Source of the DNA: Rhodococcus sp. 4CII
Lineage (GTDB): Bacteria; Actinomycetota; Actinomycetes; Mycobacteriales; Mycobacteriaceae
Reading direction: 5' to 3'
Length of the DNA stretch: 64,000 bases
NCBI RefSeq assembly: GCF_014256275.1
Contig: NZ_JACCFE010000002.1
Location: 6,150,001-6,214,000 of the forward strand
The notes beneath the pieces are model-generated. The model was given only the letters and a program-made list of their open reading frames with translations, was not told the origin of the DNA and made no database searches. This document shows positions 32,968-40,790 of the stretch, piece by piece. The position numbers were made by a program, and so were the translations under genes. The first letter of the stretch is position 1. Each line of letters begins with the position of its first letter.

Positions 32968-33240
32968 ATGGCTGTCACAGTTTCGATCCCCACCATCCTG
33001 CGTACCCACACCGGCGGCGAAAAGCGAGTGGAGGCAACAGGTCCCACACTCTCCGCCGTCATCGACGACCTCGACGGCCACTACGGCGGGATCAAGGACC
33101 GCCTGATCAACGACGGTCGCCTGCACCGCTTCGTCAACGTCTACGTCAACGACGAGGACGTCCGGTTCTCGGGTGGACTCGACACCGAAGTGGCGGACGG
33201 AGATTCGGTGACGATCCTGCCCGCCGTCGCGGGAGGCTGA
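32968..33240 (+). CDS. cysO: CysO sulfur-carrier protein
   Basis: A 90-residue ubiquitin/ThiS-fold protein. Its C-terminal Gly-Gly (PAVAGG) becomes a thiocarboxylate that donates sulfur to O-phosphoserine on CysM. ATG 32968 has GAGGA 8 nt upstream. TILRTHTGG at the start and FVNVYVNDEDVRF in the middle are typical. Only 7 bp separate it from cysM. A shortened second copy lies at 35153-35227. Confidence 0.95.
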   Translation: MAVTVSIPTILRTHTGGEKRVEATGPTLSAVIDDLDGHYGGIKDRLINDGRLHRFVNVYVNDEDVRFSGGLDTEVADGDSVTILPAVAGG

Positions 33241-33247
33241 TCGCGGC

Positions 33248-34210
33248 GTGGCGCGGTTCGATTCGCTGATCGACACCCTCGGTGACACCCCCCTCGTCGG
33301 GCTGCCCCGATTGTCGCCGGACTGGAACGGCACGTCACCGGTCCGGTTGTGGGCGAAGCTCGAGGACCGCAACCCCACCGGTTCGGTGAAGGACCGGCCC
33401 GCGCTTCGCATGATCGAACAGGCCGAGAACGACGGCACCTTGACACCGGGCGCGACGATCCTGGAACCGACCAGCGGGAACACCGGGATCTCGCTGGCGA
33501 TGGCCGCGAAACTCAAGGGCTACCGGCTGATCTGCGTCATGCCCGAGAACACGTCCGTGGAACGCCGGCAACTGCTGACGATGTTCGGAGCGGAGATCAT
33601 CGACTCACCGGCTCGTGGCGGCTCGAATCAGGCTGTCGCGGTGGCCAAGGGATTGTCCGCGGAGCATCCCGACTGGGTGATGCTCTACCAGTACGGCAAT
33701 CCCGCGAACGCGCTGGCACACTACGAGACCACCGGCCCCGAGATCCTGCGCGACCTCCCCGAGATCACCCACTTCGTGGCCGGTCTCGGCACCACCGGAA
33801 CCCTGATGGGCGTCGGCCGGTATCTGCGCGAACACGTCCACGGGATCGAGATAGTGGCCGCCGAACCGCGATACGGGGAACTCGTCTACGGCCTCCGCAA
33901 CATCGACGAAGGCTTCGTTCCCGAGTTGTACGACGAGTCCGTCCTCACCTCGCGGTTCTCGGTGGGCCCCGCCGACGCGGTCCGCCGGACCCGGCAGCTG
34001 ATCGACAACGAAGGCATCTTCGCCGGCATCTCGACCGGCGCGATCCTCCACGCCGCGCTGGGAGTGGCGCGCAAAGCGGTCAAGGCCGAACGCACGGCGA
34101 ACATCGCGTTCATCGTCGCGGACGGCGGATGGAAGTATCTGTCGACCGGCGCGTACGGCGGTACGGTCGAGGAAGCGGAAGAAGCACTGGAAGGACAGTT
34201 GTGGGCATGA
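33248..34210 (+). CDS. cysM: CysM, O-phosphoserine sulfhydrylase (CysO-dependent)
   Basis: A 320-residue PLP enzyme making CysO-cysteine from O-phosphoserine and CysO thiocarboxylate. The Schiff-base Lys is K48 in NPTGSVKDRP, the substrate loop TSGNTGIS, and the phosphate pocket GLGTTGTLMG. It keeps the C-terminal LEGQLWA tail which in M. tuberculosis CysM folds over the active site. GTG start 7 nt after cysO. With mec and cysO it forms a sulfide-independent, oxidation-resistant cysteine route (Rv1334-Rv1336). Confidence 0.95.
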   Translation: MARFDSLIDTLGDTPLVGLPRLSPDWNGTSPVRLWAKLEDRNPTGSVKDRPALRMIEQAENDGTLTPGATILEPTSGNTGISLAMAAKLKGYRLICVMPENTSVERRQLLTMFGAEIIDSPARGGSNQAVAVAKGLSAEHPDWVMLYQYGNPANALAHYETTGPEILRDLPEITHFVAGLGTTGTLMGVGRYLREHVHGIEIVAAEPRYGELVYGLRNIDEGFVPELYDESVLTSRFSVGPADAVRRTRQLIDNEGIFAGISTGAILHAALGVARKAVKAERTANIAFIVADGGWKYLSTGAYGGTVEEAEEALEGQLWA

Positions 34211-34229
34211 CGACGGCGGTGCGCAGATC

Positions 34230-34898
34230 ATGACTTCTTCGTTCGACTCCTCACGTTTCGGGTCGCCGGTACCGCGGGGCGGCACGACGCCGTCGCCGAA
34301 GTCGAGGCCGCTGTGGCTGCAGTCGGCGATCCTCGTCGGCGGCTTCACCATGCTGCTGTACGTCATCGAGATCGTCGACGTCCTGTCCGGCGAGCGGCTC
34401 GAGCGGAACGGTGTGGAACCGCGGTCGATCGACGGATTGTGGGGGATCCTGTTCGCCCCGGTGCTACACGACGATTGGGCGCACTTGTTCGCGAACACCG
34501 TCCCGCTGCTCGTCCTCGGGTTCCTCGTGCTGCTGTCGGGCATCGCCCGCGGTCTCGCGGCCACCGGGATCGTCTGGGTCGTCGGAGGTCTCGGCACGTG
34601 GCTGACCGGCGGGTCCTACTCCAACCACATCGGCGCCTCGGTCCTGATCTTCGGCTGGCTCGCGTACCTGCTGGTCCGGGGAATATTCGCCCGCAGCATC
34701 GGCCAGATCCTCGTCGGTCTGGTCGTGTTCGTCGTCTACGGCAGCTTGCTGTGGGGAGTGCTGCCGAGCGCGCCGGGCGTGTCCTGGCAGGGGCATCTGT
34801 TCGGAGCCATGGGCGGGGTCGTCGCAGCTTGGCTGCTCTCCTCGGATGCGAGGAAGCAGCGCACGCAGAAAGCGGTGGGGCCGCAGTCGTTCGGCTGA
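34230..34898 (+). CDS. rhomboid-family intramembrane serine protease
   Basis: A 222-residue protein with six predicted membrane helices. Catalytic Ser is S137 in GASVLIFGW (GxSxxxF) and His is H189 in WQGHLFGAMGG. The oxyanion Asn N89 is in HLFANTVPLL. It corresponds to Rv1337 and should cut membrane proteins within the bilayer. It starts 19 bp after cysM. In M. tuberculosis murI follows; here a second cysM does. Confidence 0.9.
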   Translation: MTSSFDSSRFGSPVPRGGTTPSPKSRPLWLQSAILVGGFTMLLYVIEIVDVLSGERLERNGVEPRSIDGLWGILFAPVLHDDWAHLFANTVPLLVLGFLVLLSGIARGLAATGIVWVVGGLGTWLTGGSYSNHIGASVLIFGWLAYLLVRGIFARSIGQILVGLVVFVVYGSLLWGVLPSAPGVSWQGHLFGAMGGVVAAWLLSSDARKQRTQKAVGPQSFG

Positions 34899-35152
34899 TC
34901 GTCTCCAGGCGACGAATATGCGGTCTACCGGCGTGTACTCCGCAACGGACGGCTGGCCGAACGGCCTGCTGGTAGGCTCCTCGCGAGATCCGGGCACCGT
35001 AGGAACCGCGTAGCTCGGAGCTGCCGACAGTGGCATCACGGGGGCCGGTTGGTGTGGTTCGAACTCGCGGGTCCGCACGCACCGTGTCGCCGACTGCGTT
35101 GCCAGCGGCGGATCTCCGTCGCCGCACCCATCCGCACCCACAGGAGCAGATC

Positions 35153-35227
35153 ATGGCTGTCACCATTCCGACCGTCGACGTCGACGGCGACTGTCCGTCC
35201 GTTCGCTGCGTAGTCGCAGAAGGCTGA
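35153..35227 (+). pseudogene. cysO remnant (in-frame deleted second copy)
   Basis: A 24-codon reading frame with an AGGAG ribosome-binding site, opening MAVT and PTV like cysO and ending just before cysM2 with a block nearly identical to the cysO end (GGCTGATCGC). Relative to cysO, 198 nt (66 codons) are missing in frame. The C-terminus is EG instead of GG, so it cannot form the thiocarboxylate. It contains two cysteine codons (DGDCPSVRC). It may be dead, or it may serve as a short upstream leader coupling translation of cysM2. Confidence 0.8.
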
Positions 35228-35235
35228 TCGCTGCC

Positions 35236-36186
35236 GTGGCACGGTTCGACTCGTACATCGACACGCTCGGAAACACCCCTCTCGTCGGCCTGCCCCGGCT
35301 GTCGCCCTCCTGGAACGGCAGCCGCCCGGTGCGTTTGTGGGCCAAGCTCGAGGACCACAATCCCACCGGCTCGATCAAGGATCGCCCGGCGCTGCGTATG
35401 ATCGAGCAGGCCGAGCGGGACGGCCGGCTCACCCCCGGTGCGACGATTCTCGAATCCACCAGCGGCAACACCGGTATCTCGCTGGCGATGGCCGCAAAAT
35501 TGAAGGGCTACGAGCTGATCTGCGTGATGCCCGAGAACACCTCGGCGGAGCGCCGCCAACTGCTCACGATGTTCGGCGCCCGGATCATCGACTCGCCGGC
35601 CGCGGGCGGTTCCAACGAGGCCGTGGCCGTCGCGATGCGGCTGTCGGACGAGAATCCGGACTGGGTCCTGCTCTACCAATACGGCAACCCCGCCAACGCG
35701 ATGGCGCATTACGAGACCACCGGGCCGGAGATCCTGTGCGATCTGCCCGAGATCACCCACTTCGTGGCGGGCCTCGGCACCACGGGAACCCTGATGGGGA
35801 CGGGCCGGTTCCTCCGCGAGCACGTCGCGGACATCGAGATCGTTGCCGCGGAACCGCGCTTCGGGGAGCTGGTGTGCGGTCTTCGCAACATCGAGGAGGG
35901 TTTCGTGCCGGAGTTGTACGACGAATCGGTCCTCACCCGGCGATTCCGGGTTCGCCACGCCGAGGCGATCCAGCGCACCCGCGAGCTGATCGCCGTCGAG
36001 GGAATCTTCGCAGGCACCTCCACCGGCGCGAATCTCCATGCGGCACTCGACGCGGCCCGGTGCGCCCTCGAGGCGGGGGAGCGCGCCGACATCGCGTTCG
36101 TGGTCGCCGACGGCGGATGGAAGTACCTGTCCACCGGTACCTACGACGCGCAAGTCCGGGTACTGGAAGAGGCATGGGAACGGTAA
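35236..36186 (+). CDS. second CysM-like cysteine synthase
   Basis: A 316-residue paralogue of CysM, about four-fifths identical to the copy at 33248. The PLP Lys is present in NPTGSIKDRP, and TSGNTGIS and GLGTTGTLMG are kept. The C-terminus differs: after WKYLSTGTY it ends VRVLEEAWER and lacks the LEGQLWA tail. With no intact CysO beside it, it may use another sulfur donor, share CysO1, or act constitutively. It occupies the site of murI in the M. tuberculosis order. GTG start 8 nt after the cysO remnant, mirroring the original spacing. Confidence 0.88.
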   Translation: MARFDSYIDTLGNTPLVGLPRLSPSWNGSRPVRLWAKLEDHNPTGSIKDRPALRMIEQAERDGRLTPGATILESTSGNTGISLAMAAKLKGYELICVMPENTSAERRQLLTMFGARIIDSPAAGGSNEAVAVAMRLSDENPDWVLLYQYGNPANAMAHYETTGPEILCDLPEITHFVAGLGTTGTLMGTGRFLREHVADIEIVAAEPRFGELVCGLRNIEEGFVPELYDESVLTRRFRVRHAEAIQRTRELIAVEGIFAGTSTGANLHAALDAARCALEAGERADIAFVVADGGWKYLSTGTYDAQVRVLEEAWER

Positions 36187-36276
36187 CGGCGCCGGAAGTT
36201 CGGTAGATCGCCGTGGTCAGGTCACAGTTCCCCATCGGTTGTGAGGTCGACGCGCCAATTCGGTCGGAAGCTTTTT

Positions 36277-36295
36277 CCACGACGGGTCGTCGTGG
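36277..36295 (+). promoter_or_regulatory. hairpin just upstream of the MBL gene
   Basis: CCACGAC-GGGTC-GTCGTGG, perfect 7-bp arms ending 5 nt before ATG 36300, would hide the ribosome-binding region if folded in mRNA, or could be an operator. Confidence 0.3.
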
Positions 36296-36299
36296 CAGC

Positions 36300-37067
36300 A
36301 TGGCGGGTATGCGCATTACCGTCCTGGGGTGTTCAGGGAGCGTCTCCGGACCTGACTCACCTGCATCGGGTTATCTGTTGACCGCGCCGGACACACCGCC
36401 GCTGGTACTCGACTTCGGACCCGGTGTCCTCGGTGCGCTCCAGCGGTTCGCCGATCCCGGCGAGGTCTCCGTCCTCCTCAGCCATCTGCACGCAGACCAC
36501 TGCCTGGATCTCCCGGGACTGCTCGTCTGGCGGCGCTACCATCCGCGCCCGCCCCAGGGTCGCGCACTCGTCTTCGGTCCGTCCGACACCGCGCGCCGGA
36601 TCGGCGTCGCATCCGCGGAGTGCGGCGGCGACATCGACGACATCTCCGACACGATCGACCTGCATCACTGGGTGGACGGCGAGCCGGTAGCGTTCGGTGA
36701 CCTGACCATCACCGCGCGCCGAGTCAACCACCCGCCCGAGGCCTACGGGTTCCGCCTCACCAACGGTGCCGGACGCACCCTCGTCTACAGCGGTGACACC
36801 GGGATGTGCGACGAAGTGATCGAACTGGCCCGCGATGCCGACGTGCTGCTGGCCGAGGCGTCGTGGACGCACAGCCCGGACCGCCCCGAGGGCATCCATC
36901 TGTCGGGCACCGAGGCCGGTCAGGTCGCGCACCGCGCCGGTGTCGCCGAACTCCTGCTCACCCACATCCCGCCGTGGACGTCCCGTGAAGACGTCATCGC
37001 CGAGGCCAAGGCCGAATTCTCCGGCCCCGTCCACGCCGTGTCCGCAGGCGGCGTGTACACCGTCTGA
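36300..37067 (+). CDS. MBL-fold cyclic-nucleotide phosphodiesterase-like protein
   Basis: A 255-residue metallo-beta-lactamase-fold protein, orthologue of Rv1339 by sequence and position, for which cAMP phosphodiesterase activity has been reported. The dinuclear metal site is HLHADH (H62, H64, D66, H67), with later His/Asp in VNHPPEA, YSGDTG and LLTHIPPW. ATG 36300 is used; ATG 36309 is also in frame. It would oppose the adenylate cyclase at 6604-8205. Confidence 0.87.
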   Translation: MAGMRITVLGCSGSVSGPDSPASGYLLTAPDTPPLVLDFGPGVLGALQRFADPGEVSVLLSHLHADHCLDLPGLLVWRRYHPRPPQGRALVFGPSDTARRIGVASAECGGDIDDISDTIDLHHWVDGEPVAFGDLTITARRVNHPPEAYGFRLTNGAGRTLVYSGDTGMCDEVIELARDADVLLAEASWTHSPDRPEGIHLSGTEAGQVAHRAGVAELLLTHIPPWTSREDVIAEAKAEFSGPVHAVSAGGVYTV

Positions 37068-37080
37068 AGCCGTGTGCCCG

Positions 37081-37097
37081 CGCCCCACAGCGGGGCG
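37081..37097 (+). terminator. small hairpin between MBL gene and rph
   Basis: CGCCCC-ACAGC-GGGGCG, 6-bp arms, 13 nt after the MBL stop and 16 nt before the rph start. Too short for a confident terminator; it may be a leader structure. Confidence 0.3.
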
Positions 37098-37112
37098 ACT
37101 AGGCTCTGCGCT

Positions 37113-37901
37113 GTGACCACACGAGAAGACGGTAGGGCGGACGACGAACTCCGCGAGGTCAAGATCACCCGGGGGTTCACCACTCATCCCGCGGGATCGG
37201 TGCTGGTGGAATTCGGCAACACCAGGGTGATGTGCACGGCCAGTGTGGAGGACGGTGTTCCCCGCTGGCGTCAGGGCTCCGGACTCGGCTGGCTGACGGC
37301 CGAGTACGCCATGCTGCCTGCCGCCACCCACACCCGCAGCGGCCGAGAGTCCGTCAAGGGCAAGGTCGGTGGGCGGACCCAGGAGATCAGCCGGTTGGTC
37401 GGCCGCTCTCTCCGCGCCTGCATCGACCTCGCCGCCATCGGTGAGAACACCATCGCCCTCGACTGCGACGTCCTGCAGGCCGACGGTGGAACCCGCACCG
37501 CCGCAATCACCGGCGCCTACGTCGCTCTCGTCGACGCGGTGACTTACCTCCGCGCCGCCGGCCGCCTCGCCGACCCTCAGCCGATCTCGTGCGGTATCGC
37601 CGCGGTGAGCGTCGGTGTCGTCGACGGCCGGGTGCGCCTCGACCTGCCGTACGAGGAGGATTCGCGCGCCGAGGTCGACATGAACGTGGTGGCCACCGAC
37701 ACCGGCACCCTCGTCGAGATCCAGGGCACCGGTGAAGGCGCGACCTTCCCGCGAAGCACGCTCGACAAACTCCTGGACTCGGCGTTGGCCGGGTGCGAGC
37801 AACTCTTCGAGATCCAGAAGGCCGCGCTCGAACTGCCCTACCCCGGTGTGCTGCCGGAGCCGAAGGTCCCGGAGACGTCGAAGAAGAAGTTCGGGAGTTA
37901 G
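37113..37901 (+). CDS. rph: ribonuclease PH
   Basis: A 262-residue phosphorolytic 3'-5' exoribonuclease that trims tRNA 3' ends. GRADDELREVKITRGF at the start, the phosphate site GRTQEISRLVGRSLR, and DCDVLQADGGTRTAAI are all intact. GTG 37113 fits the family start. Four bases separate its stop from rdgB, so both form one transcript (Rv1340-Rv1341 order). Confidence 0.95.
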   Translation: MTTREDGRADDELREVKITRGFTTHPAGSVLVEFGNTRVMCTASVEDGVPRWRQGSGLGWLTAEYAMLPAATHTRSGRESVKGKVGGRTQEISRLVGRSLRACIDLAAIGENTIALDCDVLQADGGTRTAAITGAYVALVDAVTYLRAAGRLADPQPISCGIAAVSVGVVDGRVRLDLPYEEDSRAEVDMNVVATDTGTLVEIQGTGEGATFPRSTLDKLLDSALAGCEQLFEIQKAALELPYPGVLPEPKVPETSKKKFGS

Positions 37902-37905
37902 ACCG

Positions 37906-38523
37906 GTGCCGGAAACCACACGGGTGTTGGTCGCCAGCCGCAACGCGAAGAAACTCCGGGAACTGCATCGCGTGCTCGCGGCGGCGGGTGTCGACGGAAT
38001 CGAACTGGTCGGGCTCGACGCCGTGCCCGAGTACCCCGAGGCCCCCGAAACCGGTGCGACGTTCGAGGAGAATGCCCTCGCGAAAGCGCGGGACGGCGCG
38101 TCGGCAACCGGATTGCCCTGTGTAGCAGACGATTCCGGGATCGAGGTGGATGCCCTCAACGGCATGCCGGGCATCCTGTCCGCGCGGTGGTCGGGTACGC
38201 ACGGAAACGATCCCGCGAACACGGCGCTCGTCCTGGCGCAGCTCGGCGATGTGCCCGACGAGCGCAGGGGAGCGGCATTCGTCTCGGCGTGCGCGCTCGT
38301 GGTGCCCGGCGGCGAAGAATCGGTCGTCCGGGGCGAATGGCGGGGGAGCATCGCCCGTGAACCCGTCGGCGACGGCGGATTCGGGTACGACCCCGTGTTC
38401 GTGCCCGAGGGAGACACCCGGTCGGCCGCGCAGCTGTCACCCGAGGAGAAGGACGCGTCCTCGCACCGAGGACGCGCCCTGATTCAGCTGGTCCCCGCCC
38501 TGGCCGCGCTCAGCGGACGCTGA
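37906..38523 (+). CDS. rdgB: RdgB/HAM1 non-canonical purine NTP pyrophosphatase
   Basis: A 205-residue enzyme removing dITP and XTP from the nucleotide pool. Landmarks are VASRNAKKLREL, ATFEENALAKA, CVADDSGIEVDALNG and GFGYDPVFVPEG, followed by SHRGRAL. GTG start 4 nt after rph. Convergent with the DUF3817 gene, 6 bp apart, with a perfect dyad over the stop. Confidence 0.95.
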   Translation: MPETTRVLVASRNAKKLRELHRVLAAAGVDGIELVGLDAVPEYPEAPETGATFEENALAKARDGASATGLPCVADDSGIEVDALNGMPGILSARWSGTHGNDPANTALVLAQLGDVPDERRGAAFVSACALVVPGGEESVVRGEWRGSIAREPVGDGGFGYDPVFVPEGDTRSAAQLSPEEKDASSHRGRALIQLVPALAALSGR

Positions 38524-38527
38524 GCGC
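38506..38527. terminator. bidirectional hairpin between rdgB and DUF3817 gene
   Basis: Ten-base arms GCGCTCAGCG and CGCTGAGCGC around GA, including the rdgB TGA stop and ending 3 bp before the convergent stop. The 2-nt loop means the top pairs must open. It can act for both strands. Confidence 0.5.
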
Positions 38528-38529
38528 AG

Positions 38530-38895
38530 TCAGAGACCGAAGTCGTGGCGGACCTGTTTGGTCCGCTGGTGCTCGACGTAGAACGACAGGAACGGAATGG
38601 TGCCGGCGAGGAGCGTCCCGACCGTTCGGCCCGCGGGCCAGCGCACCTTGACTGCCAGGTCGAGCGTCACCAGCAGATAGACGAAGTACACCCAGCCGTG
38701 GACCACGGCGATCCAGGTGGGCAGGTTGTCGACTTTGAAGATGTACTTGGCGACCACCTCTGCGGTCAGGACCAGCAGCCACACGCCGGTGGCGTAGGCG
38801 AGGACGCGGTAGCGCAGGAGTGCGGCAGCGATCTTCTTCTGCTTCGCGGTGTCTGCGACCGAACCGGCAATCGTCTCGTCTTGGCCCGTGCTCAC
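38530..38895 (-). CDS. DUF3817 integral membrane protein
   Basis: A 121-residue, three-helix membrane protein (Rv1342c-like). RYRVLAYATGVWLLVL, the DUF3817 WIAVVHGWVYFVYLLVTLDL block and GTIPFLSFYVEH are visible. Function unknown. Its GTG start overlaps the stop of the upstream gene by 4 bp. A paralogue is at 12233-12595. Confidence 0.85.
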   Translation of the reverse strand: MSTGQDETIAGSVADTAKQKKIAAALLRYRVLAYATGVWLLVLTAEVVAKYIFKVDNLPTWIAVVHGWVYFVYLLVTLDLAVKVRWPAGRTVGTLLAGTIPFLSFYVEHQRTKQVRHDFGL

Positions 38896-39293
38896 GTGGT
38901 GCTCCTATCGGTCTCGCGAGCGGACAGCTCGGCGAGGTACTGGTTGTACTGCGAAATCTGCAGGCTCTCGAGGTCGTCCGGATCCTCGTCCTCGGCGATC
39001 GAGGGGCGAGCGGGCAGGATGTCTGCCGGGATCTCCCGCAGCTCGGCGGGAGCATCCGGGACGTCGGCCCTGTCGGCCGGTTCGGCATCTTCGAGTTGGA
39101 CGAACCGGCGGTAGGCGTAGACGAGAAACGCCGCGAACAGGGGCCACTGGAATGCGTAGCCGAGATTCTGACCGGTGCCGCCCACCGCCTCGAAACGTGT
39201 CCACTGCCACCAGCCGAGTGCAAGGCACCCCGCAGCCCCGACGGCCACGAACAGAATCAGCGCGGGGCGGCGTTGCCTACGGTTTCCGGACAC
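38892..39293 (-). CDS. small membrane protein, LprD (Rv1343c)-like
   Basis: A 133-residue protein with two membrane segments (ALILFVAVGAAGCLALGWW and YAFQWPLFAAFLVYAY) and an acidic Pro-rich cytosolic tail. A Cys at the end of AVGAAGC resembles a lipobox, but Ala at -3 makes lipidation uncertain. It is coupled to the DUF3817 gene by a 4-bp GTGA overlap, matching the Rv1343c-Rv1342c pair. Last gene of the first conserved block. Confidence 0.75.
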   Translation of the reverse strand: MSGNRRQRRPALILFVAVGAAGCLALGWWQWTRFEAVGGTGQNLGYAFQWPLFAAFLVYAYRRFVQLEDAEPADRADVPDAPAELREIPADILPARPSIAEDEDPDDLESLQISQYNQYLAELSARETDRSTT

Positions 39294-39363
39294 GTAACGA
39301 CGGTACCTGAATCGCCGAATGCGCTGCTAGGAGAGGTTGCCGCTATGGCGGCGGTCACATTCG

Positions 39364-40542
39364 TCACCCGCGCCCGACGAGTTGCCGGACCTTGCGTGAA
39401 CTTTTCGCCACCAGTGCCGTCGCGACAAGCTCCGCGTTGCGGAGCGCGGTATGAATCGACAGTTCGACCTGCTTCACGGCGCTCGGGTTCATCGCCTTCT
39501 CCAGTGCCTCTTCGAGCGCGGGATCATCGATGTCCGATGCCCGCAGGGCGTCCAGGTTCTCCTGCGCGAACTGCTTCGCGCCGTGATCGAGACGGGTGCG
39601 ACCGATGACGTCGAGCGGGATCTCGTCCGGCAAGGATGGGCAGCGGTCCAGCGCGCCGGCGACACGCAGGTTGATCATCGTGCGCACGCACTTCTCGCAC
39701 TTTCCACAGTTGTAGTCGGTTCCGTAATTCGTCCAGCAGACGTGCAGATTGTCGAGGGCGGCCGGTGACTGCGCGATCCCGGCAGCCTTCTGCGGCCGGG
39801 TGGCCTCGACTCCGTCGTGCTCGAAGCGCACCGCACTGCTGGCCCACAGGTGATCCAGGTCGGGGTGGCTGCCCCACGGCTCCTGGTTGGACTCGGCGTA
39901 GCTCGACGGAACGATCACGGTGTGAAGGTGCTCGGACAGCAGCAGTCCGACATGCGCGAGGACCGCGCCGTGCGATGCCCTGCCCCAGTCCACACCGTTC
40001 AGGAAGTGGAGATGACGGAGGTTCGTGCGCACCTCGATCAGCGGTTTGCCGAGGTCGGCGGCCGCACGACGCATAGCGGTCACCGTCTCGAGGAACAGCT
40101 TCTCGTTATCGAGCATGATGTCGAACCCGTGCACGAAGATGACGTGCGTGATCGTGTCGCTGTGCTTGATCGCCGAGTAGAACGAGTCGAGTCCGCCGCT
40201 GAAGAAGCAGCCGACTCCGCGCCCGTCCGGGCACTCGGCAACCGTCGACAGCTCGGCGTGGACTTCGACCGCCCGCATGTCGCCGTACCAGGAGTCGAGT
40301 AGCGACTGGGCCTTCTCGACGCCCGTCAGGACTGCGGAGTCAACCGGCTCGTCGGTCGACACCGGCATGCCCCGCTTCATCCCCACCAGTGCTGCGGGAT
40401 ACACCCACGGTTCGATGCCGTGCGCAAGCGAGATGTTGGCCGAGGTTTCGACCTCGAGCTTCTTACCACCCCACGAGACCTCGGCGCGTGCCTGGGAAGG
40501 CTCGCTGGGGAGAAGCGCGATTGTCACGGACTTCGACGACAT
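39364..40542 (-). CDS. QueC-like PP-loop ATPase of unknown function
   Basis: A 392-residue protein. Residues 1-105 have no recognisable domain. From about 108 a PP-loop ATP-pyrophosphatase motif appears (GCFFSGGLDSFYSA), and a Cys cluster NCGKCEKCVRT lies near residue 285, the arrangement of QueC-type zinc enzymes. GVDWGRASHGAVLAHVGLLLSEH and SYAESNQEPWGSHPDLDHLW probably line the active site. No other 7-deazaguanine genes are nearby, so a queuosine role is unlikely. ATG has AAAGGAG 10 nt upstream. It lies downstream of tRNA-Leu on the same strand, at the edge of the syntenic block. Confidence 0.75.
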   Translation of the reverse strand: MSSKSVTIALLPSEPSQARAEVSWGGKKLEVETSANISLAHGIEPWVYPAALVGMKRGMPVSTDEPVDSAVLTGVEKAQSLLDSWYGDMRAVEVHAELSTVAECPDGRGVGCFFSGGLDSFYSAIKHSDTITHVIFVHGFDIMLDNEKLFLETVTAMRRAAADLGKPLIEVRTNLRHLHFLNGVDWGRASHGAVLAHVGLLLSEHLHTVIVPSSYAESNQEPWGSHPDLDHLWASSAVRFEHDGVEATRPQKAAGIAQSPAALDNLHVCWTNYGTDYNCGKCEKCVRTMINLRVAGALDRCPSLPDEIPLDVIGRTRLDHGAKQFAQENLDALRASDIDDPALEEALEKAMNPSAVKQVELSIHTALRNAELVATALVAKSSRKVRQLVGRG

Positions 40543-40659
40543 GGCGGAAATACTCCTTTGACGAGAAGGCGTGCGGAAAGGCGGATCGCAGGGGATGTAT
40601 TGCGGGCCGCCCCGAACCTGGTCGGAACACGGTCACTGACTCGGCAAAGACCGACAAAG

Positions 40660-40744
40660 TGCGCGAGGGGGGACTCGAACCCCCACGTCCTTTCGGACAC
40701 CAGGACCTAAACCTGACGCGGCTGCCAAATTACGCCACTCGCGC
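40660..40744 (-). tRNA. tRNA-Leu (UAG)
   Basis: 85 nt on the minus strand. Acceptor GCGCGAG pairs with CTCGCGC, there is a long variable arm as in class II tRNAs, and the T-loop is GTTCGAGTCC. The 7-nt anticodon loop TTTAGGT gives anticodon TAG, reading CUA codons. CCA is not encoded. Confidence 0.95.
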
Positions 40745-40790
40745 GCGAAGCACAGACTACGCCATGACCGAGGCACCCCCGCACGCACAG

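Noticed and set aside
34899..35152. Riboswitch upstream of cysM2
   Set aside because: I looked for SAM- or T-box-like conserved cores in this 254-bp gap and saw none; only short, imperfect dyads are present.
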